Source: JBKBUF01 sp046290815
GTDB taxonomy: Bacteria; Bacteroidota; Bacteroidia; Cytophagales; Cytophagaceae
NCBI GenBank assembly: GCA_046290815.1
Contig: JBKBUF010000005.1
Coordinates: 62,001 to 126,000, forward strand
Direction of reading: 5' to 3'
DNA length: 64,000 nt
How positions within the stretch are numbered: the first letter of the stretch is position 1; each line of letters opens with the position of its first letter. The notes under the pieces were generated by a model. The model worked only from the letters and a program-made list of their open reading frames with translations. It did not search any database and was not told where the DNA came from. Position numbers and translations under genes: made by a program. Below are positions 52,344-62,100 of the stretch, piece by piece.

Positions 52344-52892
52344 TTAAACCTTAGCTTCCTTCTCCGGAAAAGTAACCTTATAAAGCTCTATTGCCTCATT
52401 GATAATTTTATAGGCTTCCTGCTTATGCAGAAATCTTTTTACCACCACTTTCTTCTGTTCAAGGTTTTTATAATCCTCGAAAAATTTTTTTACCTCAATT
52501 AAAGTATGTGGCGGTAATTCTTCAATGTCATTTATGTAATTAACAGACATATCATTTTTTGCCACTGCAATTATTTTGTCATCTTTCTCATCATCGTCTA
52601 TCATTTGCATCACTCCAATAACTTTCGCCTCGATCAGACATAAAGGAGTAACTGCAATGGAACTAATAACAAGAATGTCCAACGGGTCGTGGTCATCGCA
52701 ATAAGTTTGAGGAATAAAGCCATAGTTTGCAGGATAGTGAACCGCGGAAAATAATACACGGTCAAGTTTCAATAATCCGCTCTCTTTGTCCAGCTCGTAC
52801 TTTGCCTTCGAATGTTGGGGAATTTCGATTATACTCTGAACCACTTCCGGAACGTTATCCCCGTAGCTTACATCATGCCATGGATTATGCAT
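52344..52892 (-). CDS. ppa: Inorganic pyrophosphatase
   Basis: The 182-residue family I enzyme hydrolyses diphosphate. The residues expected for metal binding are in PANYGFIPQTYCDDHDPLDILVI (the D-x-D-P-x-D pattern), KAKYELDKESGLLKLDRVL is the conserved N-terminal part, and VKRFLHKQEAYKIINEAIELY ends the fold. It is a single gene convergent with udk. Confidence 0.97.
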   Translation of the reverse strand: MHNPWHDVSYGDNVPEVVQSIIEIPQHSKAKYELDKESGLLKLDRVLFSAVHYPANYGFIPQTYCDDHDPLDILVISSIAVTPLCLIEAKVIGVMQMIDDDEKDDKIIAVAKNDMSVNYINDIEELPPHTLIEVKKFFEDYKNLEQKKVVVKRFLHKQEAYKIINEAIELYKVTFPEKEAKV

Positions 52893-53002
52893 ATTAATGG
52901 AATTATTTTGGTAATTAAATGTTAAAAGATATTATTCGATTTTTATCAAAATTAAAGGAAATTAAGCCTAAAACCAGTATAACTCAAAAATAAAGGGGTG
53001 GT

Positions 53003-53034
53003 TTTGATTTATTGATATTTTATATATAGCTTTG
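53003..53034 (+). promoter_or_regulatory. Promoter of the 53048 gene and probably secDF
   Basis: TTTG (53003-53006) and TAGCTTTG (53027-53034) are separated by 20 bases. The expected start is near 53041, only about 7 bases before the ATG of the 53048 gene, so that mRNA would have almost no leader. Confidence 0.7.
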
Positions 53035-53047
53035 CTGCCTGTTTTTT

Positions 53048-53392
53048 ATGAAGCTAACAATCAACACATTCAGAAAAAGTATTTCAGTTATGATCACAGT
53101 GATCCTGCTTTCAGGCATTGCTGTGTCTTCCATGAATTCTTTTTTTGTTGAAAAATCTTCAGTTAAAAAAGAAGCGGCCAAGCAAGACAGTGAGAAAGGA
53201 CCGGAGTGTCAGGTGACAACTTTTGAAGCTGTTGTACCGGTACTTCACACCGTTTTCGCACAAATTCCTGAACTTAACTTTATTCCTTTCCCTCAGGCTT
53301 CACATGTTGTAAAATCAATTTTTAATGCTGAATATGTCAGCAGTTACTTTAAAACATTGCTATTGTTTTATATAAGCCCGCAGGCACCTTAG
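53048..53392 (+). CDS. Small exported protein of unknown function before secDF
   Basis: I do not recognise this 114-residue protein. It begins with a hydrophobic signal segment (about residues 10-30: SISVMITVILLSGIAVSSMN), followed by a charged linker and a second, more hydrophobic part (HTVFAQIPELNFIPFPQAS) ending in LLLFYISPQAP. It has a perfect promoter with an almost absent leader and sits 84 bases before secDF in the same direction. Co-transcription with the translocon gene is likely because no terminator is seen between them. A role in secretion would be a guess. Confidence 0.6.
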   Translation: MKLTINTFRKSISVMITVILLSGIAVSSMNSFFVEKSSVKKEAAKQDSEKGPECQVTTFEAVVPVLHTVFAQIPELNFIPFPQASHVVKSIFNAEYVSSYFKTLLLFYISPQAP

Positions 53393-53476
53393 CATTTTCA
53401 CTCCGAAATAATCAATATCCAATTCATTTAAATACATTTTAAACTTAAATCATACTGATTTTATAATAATAATTTT

Positions 53477-56431
53477 ATGCGTAACAAAGGTTTAATTATC
53501 TTTTTGACGGTAGTAGTATCATTATTATGTTTCTACTATTTGTCATTCACATTTGTAGCTCAGAGGCAGCAGGATAAAGCTGTGAAGTTTGCTACCACAC
53601 CGGAGGGAGTAAATCCTGAATTGAAGCAGAAGTATCTTGATTCCATCTTTGATCAGCCGGTATATAATGTTTTAGGAGCAAAATTTACTTATAAAGAAGT
53701 AAAGGAAAATGAACTTGCCCTTGGTCTTGACCTTCAGGGTGGGATGCACGTAACGCTTGAGGTATCTCCTGTAGAAATCCTGAAGGCACTTGCGGGACCA
53801 AACAGCTCATTAAGCGACTTCCAGAATGCAATTGCAAGAGCAAAGGAAAAGCAAAGAAACAGTCAGGAGAACTTTACTGAATTGTTTTATGAATCATTTG
53901 CAGAAGTAGCTCCGGGGAAGCAATTAAATTCAATTTTCGCTAACCCTGCTACAAGAGGGCGAATCTCCTCCCAAGCTCCGGACAATGAAGTAAGAAAGCT
54001 AATTGACAGCGAAGTTGATCAGGCGATAGACCGTTCTTTTGAAATTCTTAGAAATCGTATCGACAGATTTGGTGTAGTACAACCTAATATCCAAAGAATT
54101 CAGGGAACAGGAAGAATTCAGGTAGAGCTTCCGGGAGTTGAAAATCCTCAGAGAGTAAGAAATCTTTTGCAGGGAGCAGCTCAACTTGAGTTTCTTGAGG
54201 TATACCATCTTCCTGAAATTGCACCTTACCTGAACCAGATTAATGATTATCTGATGGCAGTAGAAAAGGATCAGAAAGCTGCAGGAAAAAACAACACTGC
54301 TGATGCAGAAAAACTTTTGAAAGATCCAAATGCTGCTTCTGAACCTGCTGCTGCTGATTCTGCGGCTGCAGACACTACTCAGAAAGCATCAAAATTATTT
54401 TCACTGCTAAGATCCCCTTATGGACTTGTATACGATGTTAAAGACACATCAGCCATTAACAAAATTTTAAGAATGCCTAAAGTTCAGGCTATCCTTCCTT
54501 CTAATGTTTCTTTTTACTGGGAAAGAAAAGCAAGATCTACTGCAGAAGGAAATTTTGTAGAGCTTGTGCCTGTAAAGAAAAACAGATCAACAGGAAAAGC
54601 TCCTCTTACAGGAGAGGTAATTGTTGATGCGCGTCATGATATCGCTAGCGATGGCAGAGGGTACGAAGTTGTAATGCAAATGAATTCCGCCGGAGCAAAA
54701 AAGTGGAGACAGATGACTAAGGAAGCTTCAAGCGATCCTAAAAATAAAAGAAGAGTTGCAATAGTACTTGATGATGTAGTTTATTCTGCTCCTACAGTGC
54801 AGGTGGAAATTCCTAATGGTAATTCTTCCATTACAGGTGACTTTACCTTGGATGAAGCAAAAGATCTTGCCAACATACTTAAAGCAGGTAAACTTCCTGC
54901 ACCGGTGAGAATTGTTGAAGAGGTAATTGTAGGTCCTACTTTAGGAAAAGAAGCTATTGAGCAAGGCTTGATGTCAATGCTTGCAGGTCTTGGCCTTGTT
55001 GTCATCTTTATGATCCTATACTATGCTAAAGGCGGTCTTGTAGCAAATATTGCTCTTATATTTAACATCCTGTTCATTCTAGGTGTAATGGCCTCATTTA
55101 ACTCAGTGCTTACACTTCCGGGTATTGCAGGTATCGTACTTACCATTGGTATGGCCGTCGATGCTAACGTACTTATTTTTGAACGTATCAAGGAAGAGCT
55201 TAATAACGGAAAACAGCTGCTTAAAGCAATCGAACTTGGTTATGAGAAAGCCTTTAGTTCTATCTTCGACTCTAACGTTACAACCATCCTTTCAGGCGCT
55301 ATCCTGTTTGCACTGGGTTCCGGACCTGTAAAAGGATTTGCCACAACACTTATTGTCGGTATCTTCTGTTCTTTCTTCACTGCTGTATTCATCAGCCGTA
55401 TTATTATCGAGTGGATGGCAAGAGGAAGTAAATCTATAAGTTTCACTACTGCGATATCGAAGAATTTGTTCAAGAATATTAATTTTCAAATCATCAACAA
55501 GAGAAAAATTGCTTATATATTTTCTTCAGCATTGATCCTTATTGGTATTGCAACAATATTTATTCAGGGAGGACTTAATCTTGGTGTGGACTTCAAAGGC
55601 GGAAGGTCTTACATTGTGCAATTGAAAGAAGTAATTCCTGCGGCAAATGTTAGAACAAGTCTTACTGATGATTTTCAGGGTCAAAGTACGGAAGTTAAAA
55701 CTTTCGGAAGTCCTGACAAGCTAAAGGTCACTACCAGCTACCTGATTGATGATGAATCTGCAGAAGGAGACGAGGCAGTAGAAGCTGCTTTGGTTAAAGG
55801 TTTGGATGAGATAGCTGCAGGCAAATATGAAATTCTGAGCTCTCAGAAAGTTGGTGCGACGGTTGCTGACGATATAAAGAGCAGCTCGGTAAATGCAATC
55901 CTTCTTGCGTTGATAGGAATTTTCCTTTACATATTTGTGAGATTCAGAAAATGGCAGTTTGGCCTTGGAGGTCTTGTGGCATTGTTCCACGATGCGCTGA
56001 TGGTAATAAGCATTTTCTCCATCTTAAGATTATTAGGAATACCATATGAAGTTGATCAGGTGTTTATCGCATCTATCCTTACCATTATAGGTTTCTCTAT
56101 CAATGATACTGTTATCGTGTTTGACAGGGTGAGAGAATATGTAGGCGAAAATCCTAAATCTGATCTGGAGACAACCTTAAATAAATCTATCAATCATACC
56201 TTAAGCCGTACCATTATGACTACGGTGACAGTATTAGTGGTGGTACTTGTGTTGTTATTTTTCGGAGGTGAAACACTAAGAGGATTCTCACTTGCCTTAC
56301 TCATAGGTGTGATTTTCGGTAGTTACTCAACCATCTTTATAGCAGTTCCGATGGTACTTGATATAAGGACTAAAAAAGAAAAAGAAGCCCTTGCTTCAGG
56401 GAAAAAGCCGGCAGTAGAAGTAGCGAAGTAA
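53477..56431 (+). CDS. secDF: Fused protein-export membrane protein SecDF
   Basis: The 984-residue protein joins SecD and SecF. The SecD half starts at residue 1 with a membrane helix and the large P1 head (ALGLDLQGGMHVTLEV, RFGVVQPNIQRIQGTGRIQVELPGV), followed by six helices with IGMAVDANVLIFERIKEELN. SecF starts near residue 660 with GGLNLGVDFKGGRSYIVQL and ends with GFSINDTVIVFDRVRE. The two Asp residues in the last motifs are the proton-path residues of the family. Fused SecDF is usual in Bacteroidetes. It assists late stages of Sec export. A terminator follows at 56453-56488. Confidence 0.98.
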   Translation: MRNKGLIIFLTVVVSLLCFYYLSFTFVAQRQQDKAVKFATTPEGVNPELKQKYLDSIFDQPVYNVLGAKFTYKEVKENELALGLDLQGGMHVTLEVSPVEILKALAGPNSSLSDFQNAIARAKEKQRNSQENFTELFYESFAEVAPGKQLNSIFANPATRGRISSQAPDNEVRKLIDSEVDQAIDRSFEILRNRIDRFGVVQPNIQRIQGTGRIQVELPGVENPQRVRNLLQGAAQLEFLEVYHLPEIAPYLNQINDYLMAVEKDQKAAGKNNTADAEKLLKDPNAASEPAAADSAAADTTQKASKLFSLLRSPYGLVYDVKDTSAINKILRMPKVQAILPSNVSFYWERKARSTAEGNFVELVPVKKNRSTGKAPLTGEVIVDARHDIASDGRGYEVVMQMNSAGAKKWRQMTKEASSDPKNKRRVAIVLDDVVYSAPTVQVEIPNGNSSITGDFTLDEAKDLANILKAGKLPAPVRIVEEVIVGPTLGKEAIEQGLMSMLAGLGLVVIFMILYYAKGGLVANIALIFNILFILGVMASFNSVLTLPGIAGIVLTIGMAVDANVLIFERIKEELNNGKQLLKAIELGYEKAFSSIFDSNVTTILSGAILFALGSGPVKGFATTLIVGIFCSFFTAVFISRIIIEWMARGSKSISFTTAISKNLFKNINFQIINKRKIAYIFSSALILIGIATIFIQGGLNLGVDFKGGRSYIVQLKEVIPAANVRTSLTDDFQGQSTEVKTFGSPDKLKVTTSYLIDDESAEGDEAVEAALVKGLDEIAAGKYEILSSQKVGATVADDIKSSSVNAILLALIGIFLYIFVRFRKWQFGLGGLVALFHDALMVISIFSILRLLGIPYEVDQVFIASILTIIGFSINDTVIVFDRVREYVGENPKSDLETTLNKSINHTLSRTIMTTVTVLVVVLVLLFFGGETLRGFSLALLIGVIFGSYSTIFIAVPMVLDIRTKKEKEALASGKKPAVEVAK

Positions 56432-56452
56432 CATTTGTTTATTGAAAATAGT

Positions 56453-56488
56453 AAAAACCTTCTCCGATTCGGGGAAGGTTTTTTTTTG
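56453..56488 (+). terminator. Terminator of secDF
   Basis: AAAAACCTTCTCC (56453-56465) pairs with GGGGAAGGTTTTT with one G-T pair around a 5-base loop, followed by a long T-run to 56486. It lies 21 bases after the secDF stop. Confidence 0.85.
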
Positions 56489-56552
56489 TGTTAATGGATT
56501 AATGTATTAGAGTGTAAAGTGCCATAGTTCTAACCATAGTCCCCCTACCATA

Positions 56553-56600
56553 GTCCTCGTTTGCAACGAGGACTTCCGAGAATTGCGATTGCATCACATC
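56553..56600. repeat. REP-like element, left end of the deleted RAYT unit
   Basis: A hairpin with arms GTCCTCG and CGAGGAC spans 56553-56573, followed by TTCCGAGAA and a decayed second hairpin (TGCGATTGCATCACA in place of the ATGCGAT-TGC-ATCGCAT found in the intact unit at 63053-63069). It is 40 bases before the start of the deleted RAYT gene. Confidence 0.8.
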
Positions 56601-56639
56601 ACCTTACCTGTTTATATTTAACTCTTAAAACCACCAGCT

Positions 56640-56957
56640 ATGTCAGGAAATAAATATTTATCAGGGATCAGCACAATACCTATTATGTTACCTGAACCGT
56701 TATTCATTGAATTGGATTGGCTGTTTGATAAGTTTGCTTTCAAAGCAAAAAGGACACGAAGAGCTGAAAAGTATAAAGTCTGGATGGATTCAAATCATGC
56801 TGTTGATTTAAGTAACATCAATATAATGCAGAAGATTGATTACATTCATAATAATCCGGTTAGAGCGGGCTTGGTTAATAATCCGGAAGAGTATGTATAC
56901 AGCAGCGCAAGAGATTATGCAGGAAAAAAAGGATTGGTGGAAGTAACATTGGTTTAA
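56640..56957 (+). pseudogene. Deleted REP-associated tyrosine transposase (RAYT)
   Basis: The open frame of 105 residues ends in the same 80 residues as the intact RAYT at 63110-63655 (KAKRTRRAEKYKVWMDSNHA to GLVEVTLV). It has lost about 228 bases relative to that gene. A 1-base deletion near codon 7 shifts the frame of residues 8-25 (SGISTIPIMLPEPLFIEL is read in another frame), and the larger deletion, between GGATTG repeats matching 63180-63185 and 63412-63417 of the intact copy, restores it. The HxH motif (NHIHLA in the intact copy) is gone, so the product cannot be a transposase. The two copies are otherwise nearly identical, so the decay is recent. Confidence 0.85.
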
Positions 56958-56964
56958 TGATTAC

Positions 56965-57009
56965 GCGATACAATCGCATTTCTCACACGTCCTCGTTGCA
57001 AACGAGGAC
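56965..57009. repeat. REP-like element, right end of the deleted RAYT unit (inverse orientation)
   Basis: GCGAT-ACA-ATCGC (56965-56977) and the hairpin GTCCTCG...CGAGGAC (56989-57009) are the inverse complement of the left-end element, so the unit is bounded by inverted REPs. The right end is identical to that at 63663-63707. Confidence 0.85.
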
Positions 57010-57100
57010 GATAATATTTTTTTTGTGTTAATGTGTTAGGGTGTTAAGGTATGAAAGGAATTAACTTGAGCATGTTAACACAATAACACCTGAACACTTT

Positions 57101-57144
57101 ATCCTTTGTAACGAGGACTTTCGAGAAATGCGTTTGCATCGCAT
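57101..57144. repeat. Degenerate REP-like element
   Basis: ATCCTTTGTAACGAGGAC (57101-57118), then TTTCGAGAA and ATGCGTTTGCATCGCAT, has the same order as the left-end REPs but one arm is damaged. It suggests older turnover of the same repeat family in this gap (57010-57252), where nothing else was found except AT-rich sequence with GTGTTAA-type hairpin fragments. Confidence 0.65.
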
Positions 57145-57252
57145 ACTCAAGCTTAATAATAATCTATCCGCAAAATAATTGAGCAAAATTATCTATGAAT
57201 TCTTAAATTGTATTTCCTGAATTGCAATTCAGTTCATAGAACAACCTAATAT

Positions 57253-57876
57253 ATGACTTCAAAATATATCTGGCATTTCTGATACTGGTTTTTATCGGGA
57301 CATGTAGCTGCATAAAACATAGAGAAGGGCCAAAACCTGTCTATTATATTGATCAGGAATATAAAGATTATTGTGATTACGATAAAGGCAGTTATTGGGT
57401 TTATAAAGGAATCGGACAATATGATAGACAGTCTATATCTGTATCAGAGAAGTAAAGAGATTGTTAATAGCAGGAAGCTTTCATACATACGGGAAGTTTT
57501 TTCATACCATTTATTTAGTTCTCATTTTCATGATACCATATTAAGTATCGGTGGAGCATTAAACGAAAATTTAACTTCAAATACTCAATTTTATCTGCGG
57601 TACTACCATGCCGCTTTTACAACATTTTTTTCTTATGGTTTTCCAGGAGATTCACTTGACTTATGTGAATCAATGATAGTCCGATATAATAATTTTCATG
57701 ATTCTTTACTGGTTTCAAGAAAATATTATTACCAGGTGAAGGAATTTGAAATTTTAATTTACCAAGGAGGCATTCTTCCCAGAAAAGTATTTTATGCTCC
57801 CAATATAGGCATTATCAGAAAAGAAAATTTTGATGGTTCAATCTGGAATCTTAAAAGGTATAATGTTATCAATTAA
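57253..57876 (+). pseudogene. Frameshifted copy of the 58455 lipoprotein gene
   Basis: Aligned by eye with 58455-59084, this copy starts MTSKYIW and then shifts frame (stop TGA in the normal frame), continues as FLILVFIGTCSCIKHREGPK in the next frame, shifts again before DSLYLYQRSKEI, and then stays open to LKRYNVIN. At least two frameshifts are therefore needed to read it, and no full protein can be made. The remaining 150 residues agree well (for example KYYYQVKEFEILIYQGGILP), so decay followed a duplication. Confidence 0.85.
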
Positions 57877-57890
57877 CCTACAATCAACAG

Positions 57891-58160
57891 CATGAAAAAG
57901 ACCTATTTTTTACCATATCTTGTTTCTGTTAGCTTCATTACAGAAACTATTTGCAAGTGATCATATTGCATCTGCTGAAGTGATTTCTGCAGAACAAAAT
58001 TTAAGCGAGATTATACATCTGGAAATAAAAATCACCTCCAATGTTCCTTCCCGTTTTACCGGAAGTCCTGAGTTTACTTTTCCAACAGGCTGGATGGTTC
58101 TTAATTCCAACCTGGTTGCAAAAAAGCAGTTAATCTAAAAGGGATAATAATTACTCAGGA
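57891..58160 (+). pseudogene. 5' remnant of the 59113 metallopeptidase-like gene
   Basis: Starting with ATGAAAAAGACC at 57891, it frameshifts in the signal peptide, then matches residues about 22-85 of the intact gene (DHIASAEVISAEQNLSEIIH, VPSRFTGSPEFTFPTGWMVL). It ends with a stop in place of the NRKENIIYR segment, and similarity fades near 58160. More than 90 percent of the gene is lost. The gap 58161-58454 after it holds no gene or clear promoter that I can see. Confidence 0.85.
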
Positions 58161-58454
58161 CAGATGATATAGCACGGAAATTATATTTAATTAAATTTTC
58201 TCTGAATAAAATTATACCAAGTGTAAACTTATTATTAAATTATGCAAAATATTTGACAGTTTGCCTATGCTTTGCTAAATTTATCCGACATTCGATAACC
58301 GGCTAATTGTTACGCAAATTTTTAAAATGCATTCACATATAATAATTATAATCTAAGGGGAATTCAGATTTTTGGTTATTGACAGGACAAAGTTATAAAT
58401 GATGTAGTTAGGAATTTTAATAGTACACCTTATTAATTATAAATATACTTTTAT

Positions 58455-59084
58455 ATGGCTTCGAAATATCTCCGGCTTGTTCTTCTTATAACAATTCTTT
58501 TATATGGCACCTTTTGTTGCAATAAAAAGAAAGACCCCAAGCCAACCTATTACATAGATCAGGAATTCAAAGATTACTGTGATTTCAAAGAAGGGAGTTA
58601 TTGGATCTATGAAAGAGAATCGGACAAAACAATTGATAGCTTGTATCTTTTTCAAAGAGCCGAAAGGATTAATGATAGCAAACGGCTTTCCTATAATTTT
58701 GAGGAGTATTCATATCAATTATTTACCTCTTTTTATAATGACACTTTATTAAATATAGGGGTAGCCCTAAGAGGGGGTATTACATCTAGTACTCAATACT
58801 ATTTACAATTTTATCATGCAGCTTTCTTGATTTTTTTTTCTAACGCATCTCCCGGAGATTCCATTGATCTTACTGAATCAATGAAAGCAAAGTATAATTA
58901 TTATTATGATTCCTTGCAGGTTTCAGGTAAATACTACTACCAGGTCAAAGAATTTGAAATATTAATTTATCAAGGGGAAATTCTTCCTAGAAAAATATAT
59001 CATTCTCCTAATATTGGAATTATAAAAAAGGAAGATTTTAATGGGTCGATATGGCAGATTAAAAGATACAACGTAAATAAATAA
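58455..59084 (+). CDS. Lipoprotein of unknown function, partner of the metallopeptidase-like gene
   Basis: The 209-residue protein has a lipoprotein signal (LVLLITILLYGTFCCNKKK, Cys21 or 22), then a mainly tyrosine-rich and charged sequence with YYIDQEFKDYCDFKEGSYWIY near residue 35, a pattern I cannot place in a family. It is duplicated as the pseudogene at 57253-57876. Its stop is 28 bases before the ATG of the big secreted protein at 59113, and the pair is kept together in the decayed copy as well, so the two genes travel and probably act together. Function unknown. Confidence 0.75.
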   Translation: MASKYLRLVLLITILLYGTFCCNKKKDPKPTYYIDQEFKDYCDFKEGSYWIYERESDKTIDSLYLFQRAERINDSKRLSYNFEEYSYQLFTSFYNDTLLNIGVALRGGITSSTQYYLQFYHAAFLIFFSNASPGDSIDLTESMKAKYNYYYDSLQVSGKYYYQVKEFEILIYQGEILPRKIYHSPNIGIIKKEDFNGSIWQIKRYNVNK

Positions 59085-59112
59085 TAATAAATTGTTTGAA
59101 AACTTAATAACT

Positions 59113-62100
59113 ATGAAGAATTATTACTTTTTTTTATTTTGGACTTTTTTGCTTCCTTTGAAACATTCTTTTGCTAAAGATCATATAGCATCTGCTGAAG
59201 TGATTTCAGCAGAACAAAACTTAAGTGAAGTCATTCACCTAGAAATTAAAATTACCTCCAATGTTCCTTCCCGTTTTACCGGAACTCCTGAGTTTTCTGT
59301 TCCGGCAGGTTGGAAAGTGCTAAATACCAACCCGCTGGCTAAAAAGCAATTAAACCGCAAGGAAAATATTATTTATCGGGCGCAGATTAAAATTGACAGG
59401 AAGAACCTCCACTTTTACCCCCAGATGTTTTCTGTTACATTTCCAATGGAAACAGTTGTGCAGGGAAATACTGCTCCTGTTCAAGAAGGGATATTGGCCC
59501 AGGGAAGGATATATTTTACTCCTTACAATACAGTGGAGATTTTCAGCGAAGGTGACTTTCACAATGCCTTTAGGGTCTGGATAAACGAAAGCCCGGAAAT
59601 TGATGCTTCCAGAAGATTTATCCCCAGGTCTGAAATTCCTGTTTCGGATCTTAATATGGCAACAGATACTATAGGGGGCAAAGATATGGATGACATTATG
59701 ATGAAGCTGGTATATGTTCCCGGTCTGGCCTACCTGGTTCCCATGAAAATTACCTCCGACAGCCTATTAATAGAAGATTTTGATGATGGAATTGATTCTC
59801 TTGGCGCGGAAAACGAACAATATATTGATGAGCTAACTCAAATGTTTATTGATGCTTCAAATAATTACAACAAACAGAATTTGGAAAACTTAATTGGGAA
59901 AGACAACCTGAAAAATGCCAAGGTAAAATTTAACCTACCGAAAATCCATGTTCACATTATCCTGCCTATTCCACCTGTACCCGTTATTACAAAAACTTTC
60001 AAAGGAACAATAACAGGAAGGCTAACCTCACGGATAACCAATGATGTAGGTATTGAAAGACAAATAGGGATGGGAGGAATCTTTGTGGCCTTAAAAGACA
60101 AGGATAAGGTTTTGGATCAGTTGCTTGCATACACGCATACTGATTTGAATGGCAATTTCACTCTAAGATATGAAGTAACTCAGACAATACTTGAAGGAGA
60201 AAATCTTGAAATTTATTTGCAATTTAAATCAAAGAGTGAGGAATTTGATATTAAAGCAAAACAACGGACAGTCTTGGGGCCTGCCTATCAATTCACCGTA
60301 GATCTTGGGCAAACCAAGGGAGGAAACATTCATCGGGATGTGGAAACTACCAGTGGTGCTTTCAGAGCGACAAGCTGGGCATACAAGGCATGGAGGTTTA
60401 ATAAAGAGCAGGGCGATCCCTTAACCAAAGACCTTACCATACTACCTTTTGGCGATGAATCTTATTTTATGGCTGATGGCGCTTTTGGTGTTTCCAACAA
60501 AGGAACAAGTCCTTTTATTAAAATTGCTTCTTCCGATTGTAATCAGGAAGCTACCATGTATCATGAATTTGGGCATTTTGTAATGTGGCAATTCCAGGGT
60601 TTTAATTATATTCATGTAATTCAGAAGAGTGATGAGCATTCTTGGCATGAAGAAAATACTTCCCGGCTTGCTTGGAGTGAAGGATGGGCTGATGCTCATT
60701 CTATGATCCTTGATGCTTTTTATTGGGAAGAAGACCAGGAATATGGGTATGAATTGCCTACTAGTAGAGCATATGGAGCTTATTATGAGAATAGAACAAG
60801 AGAATGGCAGGCTAATGTTGTAACAGGAAACACCCGAGGATTGATAAACAATGGCATCAATTCAGAATATTTCGTTGCTTGTGCTATATACGACTTGTGG
60901 GATGGACAAGGGAAGGGAATTCCGGTCTCATTTCCGGCTGCTTTCGGGTTAGGAGTTACAGGTGGCAGAGCAACTGTAGGTTTTGCAGACAATGGTACAT
61001 GGTTAAGGCCGGATGATGTAGAACTGGATTACAAAACAATCATACGACCACTTAGAGATGGGGGAGGGGGAAATAAAGTACAGAATATCTTTGAGTATTT
61101 TGCAAGGATCAGCGGTTACTCCAATGATTGCAATTTTAAATCCAATGTCGCAAGGGCATTTTATGAAAACAGAGTAGTGCTGGATATTACAGAGTTTGAG
61201 CGAACTCCTGGAGTTGGTGTGATGATTCCTGACAGAACATTCTCAATGGAGCATCGAAGCTTTTCAGGGAAAACCATCTTAAATATCAATGCCAGTTACA
61301 GCGAAACTTATTACATCACTTACCTGCCTTCCGGGCAAAATACCACAATAGAATCAAGGCCGATGACCAATACTCAAATTATAAATTATATTGAGATTGG
61401 AAGGTTGCCAACTATTGGTGTTAATATAAATATGAACAGTTCAAGACTGGCTGTCGGGTTTCCTGTCAATCCTGAATTTTTAACTTACTCAACATGCAAC
61501 AGAAGTGGATTAAGACTTGTGCGTGGCACTGTTAATCTAGGTGGAACCACTGGTTACAGAGCTAACCTTGAAGTAAATAACCAAGGAATTGTAAGGATAG
61601 ATGCAGGTGGAATATTCAATGTAAATCAGGGGTCTGAGCTAATAATAAGATCTGGCGGCATGCTGCTTATCCGTACGGGCTCCACCCTCAATCTCACCGG
61701 TAAAATCACCATAGAAAATGGCGCTTTTATCTGTATAGAAAACGGTGCTAATCTCAACTTTGCCAACGGTAGTGAGCTTTTCATAGCTCCCAATGCTATT
61801 GTGGGTACAAATCCCGTATGGAATATAGGAAACACCGTTTGCACCACCACCTTAACATCTTGTGTAAACCTTACAGGTGGAAATCCTAATTTCTCTGTGT
61901 TGGCCGAAGCTTTATGGTTTGACGGTCAAAATGATCATTTGGAGATACCCGAAACAAACGGTAGGTTAAATTTAGGAACAGGAAATTTTACATTTGAAGC
62001 TATTTTTAAATCAGATGCGATCAATTCCCACAGAGGCATCCAGATGCTTGCTTCCAAAAGGAATGAGTGGAGTTCCGAAGGCAGGGAAGTAGATGGTTTT

